This document shows, piece after piece, positions 25,806 through 36,500 of a stretch of DNA of 64,000 nucleotides (position 1 is its first letter; the number at the start of each line of letters is the position of its first letter). A program made the translations under genes and the position numbers. The notes under the pieces were generated by a model. The model was not told the DNA's origin. It was given only the letters and a program-made list of their open reading frames with translations, and ran no database searches. The DNA is taken from positions 27,431,801-27,495,800 of the forward strand of contig NC_087066.1 in assembly GCF_963678635.1 (NCBI RefSeq). Reading direction: 5' to 3'. This stretch comes from Symsagittifera roscoffensis (Eukaryota; Xenacoelomorpha; Acoela; Convolutidae).

Positions 25806-26690
25806 TGTAACATTCGCTCAAATACTACACAGCGACGGAGCGTAGAAAAAGCACCTATTAACGACTGGCAGGCGTCAGTTACCTTAATCCTACTCGTTTT
25901 TCACCGTCTCGACCTTGCCAGTTGATTTTCTGGTCTGTTTAGGGCTAAGTAAAAAGTTACTATTTTTAGGCCATCAGTCAAACGACTTTTGATCAGCTTT
26001 CGTTTACATGCGAACACAACCACATAGCTGAGTCTCGGATCCTCAGACTACGTGATTGCTATTAAAAACACGGCTCAAATACCCTATTTCAATATGTTTT
26101 TGTGTGACAGTTCTATATTAAATCCATTGGAGATGGATTGACCCTTTCCCCTTCCTAGCTACTCATTTCTAAAATATCAAATAATACCGGTGTTAATTCA
26201 AAGTTCTATGGCATCAGAGTAGCTAAAAAGTTAGTTTTATGCAGTCTTTTAACATATAAAAGTCTCTGGGGGACCAAGCCTCCGCTCCCGTAATCTTCTC
26301 TAGATAACGTTCTTATCTCTCCCAATTTGTGGCACGGGAGGGTTCCGCGGAATTTTCCTTCCCCACTGAAGCTTCCTTTTCCACTAATTTCCACTGCTAA
26401 GGATCTTATCGTGTGTTACTGCCACGATAAGAGGCTCCGTTTTTTCTCGTGTTCCGGAACGACCGTTTCTCACTATATTTGTGGTTGTTCTGTTTTTTCG
26501 TTCCTTTTCGTCAAAATGGCCGTCTTTTTGTATTTCTGAGAAATATTCACTCTTCGATCGAAAATTTAAAAATAAAAATTCTAGAATATTCCTTCCATCC
26601 TTCGCAGCACTTTTTCGTTACTATGGCCTTCAGTCGTTTTTTTCTGTCCCGCCGGAAGGTCGCGCTGTGCCAATCTGGCAGAATGGCACA
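25806..26690 (-). repeat. LTR of element B (885 bp)
   Basis: The minus-strand sequence starts TGTGCCATTC (26690) and ends GAATGTTACA (25806), with 8 of 10 inverted-repeat positions matching. It is homologous to LTR A along its length but clearly diverged. Outside 26690 the sequence is LINE coding sequence, which fixes the edge. The AATAAA of LTR A and the solo LTRs is not kept at the matching position. Confidence 0.85.
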
Positions 26691-27699
26691 CTCTCTCCCA
26701 AGGCACCAACGTGAGTCCATCTGGACGTTTCTGGTCTGCTGTGGACAGACCAGGAGGCTCGAGAACTGAAGGAATGTTGCTCGATCCTAAAGCTCGCTTC
26801 ACTACATCGTTGATCATTGAGTGGCGCTGAAGCCTGCCGGCGCTTCTCCTGCACGAAAGACCGTGCCCTCCAAAAGTGTCGACGTGCTCACCACAACGGC
26901 AGACGTGAGGCTTACATATGGGAACACCAAGACGAAGAGCGAGAGATATTCTGAGATGGATATTGGAAAGCTTGAGGCCCAAAAAACTTGACGGCAGGGC
27001 GGTGAGCCAAGCAGACTGTAGCTTACCCTCGAAAGACTTAAGGCAAATGCGAGATTTATCGTCAGGTGCGTCGGTGATTAGATTATTAAGCCGGGTTCTG
27101 TATACGGGGTCAGACCAAGACTTCTGAAAGTTGTTCTCGGGGATAGTGGTGGAGCCAGAGAGCTCATACCATTGTGACAAGGCTCCTTCATACAAAGGGT
27201 CTGAGAAAGGTTTATTGAGGATTTCGGAACAAAGGCGTGAAGAACTGCCAACAGACGAGAGATACCCGCATACGGCAAGAACAGACGCAGATCCAAATCC
27301 GAGACCACCTAAAGCTGCGGGAAGGGACGCTTGCTTGCGGGCGTCAGTATCAAGTCTTATGTTGCAGATGCTCTCGAGGCTGGAGTAGAGGATGCTGTCG
27401 TATTTAGCTAAGAGTTCAGGGTAGTTGAAACTAGGAGAGGAGCGAAGGATATATAACAACTTCGGGATAGAAAATGAACTCTTCAAAAGAAAGAAAGCAT
27501 GATGAGCCTCGATGTTTTTCAGACGCAAACACATGCGCTCCAAATCAGCTATCTTGTCACTGAGAGCATTGGAGATGGCAAGATTCCCTACAGGAGCCCC
27601 CAGGATTATCAAGTTGTCGATGCCCGGAGTTTCTATCAACGGGGAGATCTTGTTGAACTCTGACAAGATGAGCGACTTTTGTGTCTCCGATGAGTTGCC
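26691..27699 (-). pseudogene. LINE: RT thumb and partial restriction-like endonuclease
   Basis: The frame continues RT directly after TAA 27700-27702. It has a long helical region (LERMCLRLKNIEAHHAFFLLK, residues split over 27400-27600), a conserved LPAALGGLGFGS block, and near the end CRCGEHVDTFGGHGLSC, then RLQRHSMINDVV, then KRPDG. These match the zinc-binding cluster, RH motif and PD of R2-type endonucleases. The downstream catalytic Asp/Lys are missing because the LINE ends at 26691. Codons below 26691 belong to the LTR. Confidence 0.8.
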
Positions 27700-28578
27700 T
27701 TAAAAATACAGCTCGCACTTGTCGGGACGGACCTCGAGACCTAACTTGGCACTTTCGGAGATGATCATGCGGAAGTCGCGCAGGACGATGGCGTAATCTC
27801 CGCCTAAGTTACCATCGTCTAGATACCACAGGTTCAACTCTGATTCTACTTTGTGGGTGATTTCGTTCACAGTATCACAGAAAATTGGCGGTGCCTCAGG
27901 GTCGCCTTGCTGACCACCTTCGTCTGAAGACAAAGCGGAATCACCGATGAAAAGATGTGATGCGGAGTCATAAGCTGCGTGCGTATAAGGATAAAGACTT
28001 GGATAACGCTCGTGAATCAGAGATAAAAACTTGTTCTGCGAGATGGAATTGAACGCGTTCTTGAAATCTATTTTGAGAATGACCTTGCCGCTATTTTCAT
28101 AACTGTCATGTATGTACATTCGCGTGGCATGGATTGCACCCTGTGCTCCTCGAGGCGTGCCATAGCCTAGTTGACGGGCGCCGCATGACTCTTTTTTAGC
28201 AGTTGAGTATGCGCGTCCACCACATTTGGAGGCCAATCTGCGGAAGACGTTTCCCACAGCAATGGGACGTACTTCTCCAGTCTTCTTGCTCAGGGCGAAC
28301 AGATTAGCTCCAAACACAAACGGGCGAATGAGAACCGGGACTTTTCCTGCCAGAACGATGTTGATAAAAGACGTGAGACTACTCAAGAAGGGCTGTGAGG
28401 CTTCTCCACGTTGACTGATCAGGTCTTTAAGAATCTGCGGAGTCACTCGATCAAGCCCAGCAGCAGAATCAGAAGGAAAAGACTGAATGGCTTCGGAGAC
28501 ACTGGAGACGCGGCAAACAACCGGAGACTCTGAAGAAGGGACTGGAATGGAGGAGGTAGCATTGGAATGCGGGGGATG
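27700..28578 (-). pseudogene. LINE: reverse transcriptase core
   Basis: The open frame lies between two in-frame TAA codons. It starts with the block 0-like IQSFPSDSAAGLDRVTPQI, then has RPIAVGNVFRRL, the first catalytic Asp in ILKIDFKNAFNS, GGQQGDPEAPP, and the active-site box YLDD followed by GNLGGD, and ends KCELYF. All palm residues needed for activity are present, so only the stops and the truncation disable it. Confidence 0.85.
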
Positions 28579-29173
28579 TTATTTCCTCAGCTCGTTCACA
28601 ACAGCAGGGTCACCAGGATCCACCATTTCCTCATCTGAGGAGGCAACACGAATGGCGCCTTTGATGTCGGAGGCTTCTATCTTGACAGAGACACGCTTGC
28701 TCAGCTCTTCAGACGGAGACTGCGTGGAAGGCTTAGGTTTCCTCGCTTTCTTTTGGTCACGAGTGGCTGGGGCTTCTTCACCAGACTGGAAAGCACGAAT
28801 CCGCTCATTGACCTTGGAAGCTAGTGACTGACTGTTATTATTAGCCTTCTTGGTTACTGATAGGCATTTACCAATAATAGTAGATAAACTGCACCAATGG
28901 GACAAAAGATCTGGCTGTGAACAGATTTTGTCAAAAACAGTAATAAAAGCGCGGGCTAAGTTGTTCCGTGAGGCTTTAGAAGCACGCTTGAGGCAGTCAA
29001 GTCTATCAGAACAAAAAGCACGCAAGAGTTTTATGCACTGTGGTTCGTTGACAGAACTTACTACGTCGTACTCTGAGGTACCATGGTTCCTGCATTTGCT
29101 CCCGTTGACTTTGTGCACTCGTACCAGTCCAGCTTGAGTGAGTTGGACATTCATTTTGCATACTTTACAACGT
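28579..29173 (-). pseudogene. LINE: second Cys/His cluster and charged linker
   Basis: The frame is continuous with RT apart from TAA 28579-28581. It begins with CKVCKMNVQLTQAGLVRVHK, a zinc-finger-like cluster just after the PHD finger, and continues through a helical region (LLRAFCSDRLDCLKRASK) to a charged, Ser/Lys-rich linker. The part at 28754-28865 also occurs at 16394-16505. The ORF can be read upstream to 29397, but there the PHD frame is the meaningful one. Confidence 0.75.
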
Positions 29174-29380
29174 CTAACGGGTACATCCGCTGCATCGAAA
29201 AAACGTGAGATTGTTCGCTGCGTCCTCACTCTCGGTGTTGACACATTTGCCGTGAAACCAGGAGTCGCAGGCATCGCAGCCAACCATGAAACTATGCTCG
29301 TCTGGATTTCCACAGAAGCAGGATGTTGGTCGCTGGGATCCGATGCGCCCACGGGATTGAGTTGTCCGTGTCGATGCCAT
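29174..29380 (-). pseudogene. LINE: N-terminal PHD finger
   Basis: A 68-aa frame starting at an ATG (29378-29380). It has the C4HC3 spacing of a PHD finger: CFC, CDAC, HGKC and a final CSGC, with the conserved Trp before His. It stops at TAG 29174-29176, where the next zinc cluster continues in another frame, so an indel or frameshift separates them. PHD fingers commonly bind histone H3 tails, so this may target insertion to chromatin. PHD and esterase domains have been described in CR1-like LINE ORF1 proteins; here the PHD accompanies an RLE-type enzyme. Confidence 0.8.
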
Positions 29381-29463
29381 TTTGTGATATTCGTCAAGTC
29401 TTCAGCATGCCATCTGAAGTCTATTCAATAAGTTTATCACAACAATTAGGCTAAAAGGAAGGC

Positions 29464-30395
29464 TGTAATTGTGACATTTGACCAGAGTGCCGTCAAAATG
29501 CATTTCGAATTCGAATTTTTAATGTAGCCTCTGAGTGGGGAAATTGGCGGTTTTCGCGGAATAACAGTGTTAATCTGACGATTTGATGAATCATAAATGG
29601 TTAATTTGGCCTGACATGGTTATTTTTAAAAATTCGATTTGAGCGTGAAAGACACGTAACAATTTGAGATATCGCGACAACTGAAACTGCGAAACACACA
29701 ACAACAATTTTCTTTGGAACAGAACAGGTGAACGGCATTTAAGCCATACTGATTGAAATTGAAAAAGGAACAACTGTTAGAAGACCATTCCGAGTTTTAA
29801 CGACTGGGCAGCTACAATCGTTACAAAGCAACTTCCGAGAACCAGGAAGGGTGATGGGACGACGTGACCAGCCTTCCAGAAAGGAGATAAGACTGTTCTT
29901 CCTCATGATTCAAGAATTCGGAAGAGTCTCGGGAGAGAATTGTAACTCTTTATTTTAATAACTTTTATCTTCCTGAGGATGTCCTGAATTGAATTTAATT
30001 AACATCGAATTCATTTTCAGATAATGAAAAGCTAGGATTTGAGGGAAAGGGTTGATCCATCTCCGATGGGAATGATGATTTTTATCTACTGAACAAAAAC
30101 AATAGTAATTTAATAAATAAGTAGTAGCCCTGTTTTTATGTATGATCTCGTGGTCTGGGGATACTGAGAACCAGCCAAGAGCTCAGCATTTTTGCATGTA
30201 ATTAAGGTAATCTGAGCGTTCTGGCCGAAGCCGGAAACAGTAACGTTTTGTCGACCCGATGTTGAAAGGACCACACATAGAACTGGCTTTGGCAGAAACG
30301 GTTAAATGCATGTAGAGCTGTGTTTAGACACTAGCCAGTTGTTTTACAACCTAGCTGTTTTTTCAATCGATTTGTACTTCCGGGCGAATGTTACA
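29464..30395 (+). repeat. Solo LTR 1 (about 930 bp), element A subfamily
   Basis: Homologous along its length to LTR A in the opposite orientation. It starts TGTAATTGTGACATT (the TGTGACATT homologous to LTR A begins at 29470) and ends GAATGTTACA at 30395. It keeps the CCTTCC/GGAAGG-type motifs and AATAAA of LTR A. No PBS block follows, so it is a solo LTR. No target-site duplication is visible. Confidence 0.85.
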
Positions 30396-30582
30396 AATAT
30401 AGGCCTAAACCTATCAAGCCCTAAAAAAATACCCAAAAAAAACAAAAAACATTGTTTTCAGGAAAAACTTGAACTATAATTTCTCTAAGAATAATCAGCA
30501 TTTTGTGCAATCTATTAAAAAATGTTTCCTTCGAAACGACTCAAAATTAGTCACTTTGCCAATAAAACATAAACTGAACTAA
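30396..30582. other. Unique 187-bp flank between solo LTR 1 and satellite
   Basis: AT-rich, with no ORF. It recurs after solo LTR 2 (42965-43156) with small differences. It joins the satellite at the CTAAAGTCTTTGAAC position of the monomer. Confidence 0.8.
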
Positions 30583-33500
30583 TCTGGGCAGCTAAAGTCT
30601 TTGAACGAAAAAAACTAACGTGTGTAAAACATATGAAGACGAGGTTGAAAATTTTTTTAAAAAAAAACAAAGAGCAGAGGTACATCAAAACACTAAAAGC
30701 AACCATTGGAAAACTTAAATTTAACTGAGTAGTAGTAGTTTTTGTATCACTTAAAAAAATTGAACTGCGATTCAATGGAAAAACAATAATAGAAGAAATT
30801 TTTTGTTAAAAGTAAACTTCAAACGTTTTCGCAACTATGTGAATCGTCAGGATTTTTACAATAAACTAATCTAATTGACAATAAAACCTCAATTTACAAA
30901 TGTTATTTACAATAATTCAGCTAAATTGTGGTTCTGAAGCATCAAGTTGAAAATCAGCCAATCATAGTTGAATTCTAAAAACACTTTTTAGATTAGAATA
31001 AATTAAACCTCTAAAACAAATTGAAGAATTCTCAATTAAATAGTCTGGAAACTATTTTTCCTGAGAAAAGATTAAGTCAAGTACGATATGATAATTTCTG
31101 TTCAGATATGTACGTTTTAAATGAAAACCAAAAACATTTTCGGACTAAATTTCAGTGTTAACTCCCTGCTCCTACTATCATCGCGCGTGTTCAAGCCCGG
31201 TTTCTTTTTCCTGATATGTACTGTCTCTAGTGTGAACAATTTTGTTTGGCGGTTTGACCTATCTATAATTTCCCGACTAAGATCTGCGCTATTTCACTCA
31301 AGATTTCATTGCTGAAGGTGAAGACCTACCGGTGAGTCTGTTTTGTTTTTCTGTTCCTCAATTCTAGTAGTCAAATGTCGAACAGTTTGTCCGACCTAGG
31401 TGGAAGTGAATCCACTACATGACTGTTTTTAAACAACTCTTGACTTGAGTTCATTAGAAAAAACTTGCTGACTTCAGTGACGGTAAACAAGATTCTAGTT
31501 TTCTTGCCATGAAAACCATTGAATGTTGGTTATATCTGCTTGCAAAATAATGGCGTTGGTTACACCTTTATTGTCTCATCAGCATTGGAGGCTAAACATT
31601 TTGAACAAAAAAAACTAACGTTTGAAAAACATATGATGACGAGGTTTAAAAAGTTAAAAAAACAAACAGCAGAAGTACATCAGAACACTAAAAGCAACCA
31701 TTGGAAAACTTAAATTTAACTGAGTAGTAGTAGTTTTTGTATCACTTAAAAAAATTGAACTGCGATTCAATGGAAAAACAATAATAGAAGAGATTTTTGG
31801 TTAAAAGTAAACTTCAAACGTTTTCGCAACTATGTGAATTGTCAGGATTTTTACAATAAATTAATCTAATTGACAATAAAACCTCATTTTACAAAAGTTA
31901 TCTACAATAATTCAGCTAAATTGTGGTTCTGAAGCATCAAGTTAAAAATCAGCCAATCATAGTTGACTTCTAAAAACACTTTTTAGATTAGAATAGTTTA
32001 AACCTCTAAAACAAATTGAACAATTCTCAATTAAATAGTCTGGAAAATATATTTCCTTAGAAAAGATTAAGTCAAGTACGATATGATAATTTCTGTTCAG
32101 ATATGTACGTTTTAAATGAAAACCAAAAACATTTTGGGACTAAATTTCAGTGTTAACTCCCTGCTCCTACTATCATCGCGCGTGTTCAAGCCCGGTTTCT
32201 TTTTCCTGATATGTACTGTCTCTAGTGTGAACAGTTTTGTTTGGCTGTTTGACCTATCTATAATTTCCCGACTAAGATCTGCGCTGTTTCACTCAGGTTT
32301 CATTGCTCAAGGTGAAGGCCTACCGGTGAGTCTGTTTTGTTTTACTGTTCCTCAATTCTAGTAGTCAAATGTCGAACAGTTTGTTCGACCTAGGTGGAAG
32401 TGAATCCACTACATGACTGCTTTTAAACAACTCTTGACTTGAGTTCATTAGAAAAAACTTGCTGACTTCAGTGACGGTAAACAAGATTCTAGTTTTCTCG
32501 CGATGAAAACCACTTGAATGTTGGTTATATATGCTTGCAAAATAATGGCGTTGGTTACACCTTTATTGTCTCATCAGCATTGGAGGCTAAAGATTTGAAC
32601 AAAAAAACTAATGTTTGAAAAACATATGATAACGAGGTTTAAAAAATTAAAAAAACAAACAGCAGAGGTACATCAGAACACTAAAAGCAACAAGTGAAAA
32701 ACTTAAATTTAACTGAGTAGTAGTAGTAGTTTCTATATCACTTAAGAAATTTGACCTGCGATTTAATGGAAAAACAATAAAAGAAGAAATTTTTGATTAC
32801 AAGTAAACAACAAACGTTTTCACAACTATGTGCATCGTCAGGATTTTTACAATAAATTAATCTAATTGACGATATAACCTCAATTTACAAATGTTATTTA
32901 CAATAATTCACCTAAATTTTGTTTCTGAAGCATCTAGTTAAAAATCAGCCAATCATAGTTGACTTCTAAAAACACTTTTCAGATTAGAATAGTTTTCACC
33001 TCTAAAACTAATGAAACAATTTTCAATTAAACAGTCTGGAAATTAAAGTTCCTTTAAAAAGGTTAAGACATGTACGATATGATAATTTCGGTTCAGATAG
33101 GTACGTTTTAAATAAAAACCAAAAAGATTTTGGGACTAAGTTTCAGTGTTAACTCTCTGCTCCTACACTCATCGAGCGTGTTCAAGCCCGGTTTCTTTTT
33201 CCTGTTATGTACTGTCTCTAGTGTGAACAGTTTTGTTTAGCTGCTTGACTTATCTATAATTTCCCGACTAAGATCTGCTTTATTTCACTCAAGATTTCAT
33301 TGCTGAAGGTGAAGGCCTACCGGTGAGTCTGTTTTGTTTTTCTGTTCCTCAATTTTAGTAGACAAATGTCGAACAATTTGTCCGACCTAGGTGGAAGTGA
33401 ATCCACTACTTGACTGTTTTTAAACAACTCTTGACTTGAGGTCATTAGAAAAAACTTGCTGTTTTCAGTGACTGTAAACAAGATTCTAGTTTTCTTGTGA

Positions 33501-36500
33501 TGAAAACCACTTGAATGTTGGTTAAATATGCTTGCAAAATAATGGCGTTGGTTACACCTTTATTGTCTCATCAGCATTGGAGGCAAAAGTCTTTGAACAA
33601 AAAAATCTAATGTTTGAAAAACATATGATAAGGAGGTTTAAAAAGTTAAAAAAACAAACAGCAGAGGTTCATCAGAACACTAAAAGCAACAATTGGAAAA
33701 CTTAAATTTAACGGAGTAGTAGTAGTAGTTTTTATATCACTTAAGAAATTTGAACTGCGATTTAATGGAAAAACAATAAAGATTTTTGATTACAAGTAAA
33801 CTTCAAACGTTTTCGCAACTATGTGCATCGTCAGGATTTTTACAATAAATTAATCTAATTGACGATAAAACCTCAATTTACAAATGTTGTTTACAATAAT
33901 TCACCTAAATTTTGTTTCTGAAGCATCAAGTTAAAAATCAGCCAATCATAGTTGACTTTTAAAAACACTTTTTAGATTAGAATAGTTTTCACCTCTAAAA
34001 CTAATGAAACAATTTTCAATTAAATAGTCTGGAAATTATATTTCCTTTAAAAAGGTTAAGACATGTACGATATGATAATTTTGGTTCAGATAGGTACGTT
34101 TTAAATAAAAACCAAAAACATTTCGGGACTAAATTTCAGTGTTAACTCCTTGCTCCTACACTCATCGCGCGTGTTCAAGCCCGGTTTTTTTCCTGAAATG
34201 TACTGTCTCTAGTGTGAACAGTTTTGTTTGGCTGTTTGACCTATCTATAATTTCCCGACTAATATCCGCGCTGTTTCACTCAAGATTTCATTGCTCAAGG
34301 TGAAGGCCTACCGGTGAGTCTGTTTTGTTTTACTGTTCCTCAATTCTAGTAGTCAAATGTCGAACATTTTGTGCGACCTAGGTGGAAGTAAATCTACTAC
34401 ATGACTGTTTTTAAACAACTCTTGACTTGAGGTCATTAGAAAAAACTTGCTGACTTCAGTGACGGTCAAAAAGAGTCTTGTTTTCTTGAGATGAAAACCA
34501 CCTGAATGTTCGTTAAATATGCTTGCAAATTAATGGCGTTGGTTACACCTTTATTGTCTCATCAGCATTGGAGGCAAAAGTCTTTGAACAAAAAAAACTA
34601 ATGTTTGAAAAACATATGATGACGAGGTTTAAAAAGTTAAAAAAACAAACAGCAGAGGTTCATCAGAACACTTAAAGCAACAATTGGAAAACTTAAATTT
34701 AACTGAGTAGTAGTAGTAGCTTTTATATCACTTAAAAAATTTGAACTATGATTTAATGGAAAAACAATAATAGAAAAGATTTTTGATTACAAAAAAACTT
34801 CAAACGTTTTCGCAACTATGTGCATCGTCAGGATTTTTACAATAAATTAATCTAATTGACGATAAAACCTCAATTTACAAATGTTGTTTATAATAATTCA
34901 CCTAAATTTTGTTTCTGAAGCATCAAGTTAAAAATCAGCCAATCATAGTTGACTTTTAAAAACACTTTTTAGATTAGAATAATTTTCACCTCTAAAACTA
35001 ATGAAACAATTTTCAATTAAATAGTCTGGAAATTAGATTTCCTTTAAAAAGGTTAAGACATGTACGATATGATAATTTTGGTTCAGATAGGTACGTTTTA
35101 AATAAAAACCAAAAACATTTCAGGACTAAATTTCAGTGTTAACTCCTTGCTTCTACACTCATCGCGCGTGTTCAAGCCCGGTTTTTTTTCCTGAAATGTA
35201 CTGTCTCTAGTGTGAACAGTTTTGTTTGGCTGTTTGACCTATCTATAATTTCCCGACTAATATCCGCGCTGTTTCACTCAAGATTTCATTGCTCAAGGTG
35301 AAGGCCTACCGGTGAGTCTGTTTTGTTTTACTGTTCCTCATTTCTAGTAGTCAAATGTCGAACATTTTGTGCGACCTAGGTGGAAGTAAATCTACTACAT
35401 GACTGTTTTTAAACAACTCTTGACTTGAGGTCATTAGAAAAAACTTGCTGACTTCAGTGACGGTCAAAAAGAGTCTAGTTTTCTTGAGATGAAAACCACC
35501 TGAATGTTCGTTAAATATGCTTGCAAAATAATGGCGTTGGTAACAACTTTATTGTCTCATCAGCATTAGAGTCTAAAGTCTTTGAACAAAAAAACTAACA
35601 TTTGAAAAACATATGACGAAGAGGTTCAAAAAGTTAAAATACAAACAGAAGAGGTACATCAGAGAACTAAAAGCAACAATTGGAAAACTTAAGTTTAACT
35701 GAGTAGTAGTAGTAGTAGTTTTTATATCACTTAAAAAGTTTGAACTGCGATTTAATGGAAAAACAATAATAGAAAAGATATTTGATTACAAGTAAACTTC
35801 AAACGTTTTCGCAGCTATGTGCATCGGGAGGACTTTTTACAAAATATTAATCTAAATGACGATAAAACCTCGATTTACAAAAGGTTATTTACAATAATTC
35901 ACTTAAATTTTGTTTCTGAAGCATCAAGTTAAAAATCAGCCAATCATAGTTGACTTCTTAAAACACTTTTTAGGTTAGAATAGTTTTCACCTCTAAAACT
36001 AATGAAACAATTTTCAATTAAATAGTCTGGAAATTATATTTCCTTTAAAAAGGTTAAGACATGTACGATACGATAATTTCAGTTCAGATGAGTACGTTTT
36101 AAATAAAAACAAAAAACATTTTGGGACTAAATTTCAGTGTTAACTCCTTGCTCCTACACTCATCGCGCGTGTTCAAGCCCGGTTTTTTTTCCTGATTTGT
36201 ACTGTCTTTAGTGTGAACAGTTTTGTTTGGCTGTTTGACCTATCTATAGTTTCCCGACTAAGATCCGCACTATTTCACTCAAGATTTCATTGCTGTAGGT
36301 GAAGGCCTACCGTTGAGTCTGTTTTGTTTTCCTGTTCCTCAATTCTAGTAGTCAAATGTCGAACAGCTTGTCCGACCTAGGTGGAAGTGAATCCACTACA
36401 TGACTGTTTTTAAACAACTATTGACTTGAGGTCATTAGAAAAAACTTGATGACTTTAGTGACGGTAAACAAGATTCTAAATTTCTTGTGATGAAAACCAC

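Larger units (their letters stand above)
8018..26690 (-). mobile_element. Giant Ty3/gypsy-like LTR retroelement B with large downstream coding region
   Basis: The element runs from LTR (25806-26690) through PBS candidate, leader, ORF1, Gag, protease, RT and RNase H to a further 8.3 kb of same-strand coding sequence ending at 8018. Without a 3' LTR it is already about 18.7 kb, far larger than ordinary Ty3/gypsy elements and in the size range of giants such as plant Ogre and planarian Burro. Many single-base frameshifts, four amino-acid-level defects and a 112-bp LINE insertion show that this copy is dead, unless some indels are assembly errors. Its right end cuts a LINE. Its own 3' LTR is not visible. 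Confidence 0.75.
26691..29463 (-). mobile_element. RLE-type LINE with PHD finger, 3'-truncated by element B
   Basis: A non-LTR retrotransposon. In order it has a PHD finger, a second Cys/His cluster, a charged linker, RT with YLDD, a thumb-like region, and a Cys/His cluster followed by the start of a restriction-like (PD-(D/E)XK) endonuclease. The endonuclease stops at the element B LTR edge, so its 3' end and later catalytic residues are elsewhere. There are two in-frame TAA codons and one frameshift. The 5' boundary with the solo LTR at 29464 is approximate, since the 5' UTR is not known. Confidence 0.8.

Noticed and set aside
6340-26690. LTR A read as the 3' LTR of element B, giving tandem elements sharing an LTR.
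   Set aside because: LTR A and LTR B are clearly diverged and belong to different motif subfamilies, and LTR A leads correctly into A's PBS and leader.
17811-28581. All four in-frame interruptions without a shift (17811, 20540, 27700, 28579) are TAA, hinting at a reassigned codon.
   Set aside because: Only four cases; expected residues at the sites differ (Lys-like, Ser/Gly-like, Leu-like, unknown); the elements also carry frameshifts and catalytic losses. Ordinary decay explains it.
31326-31370. 36-nt GTGAGT...TTCTAG segment as a mini-intron in each monomer.
   Set aside because: The donor is changed in several monomers (GTTGAGT, GTGTGACT) and there is no flanking coding sequence, so I do not call an intron.
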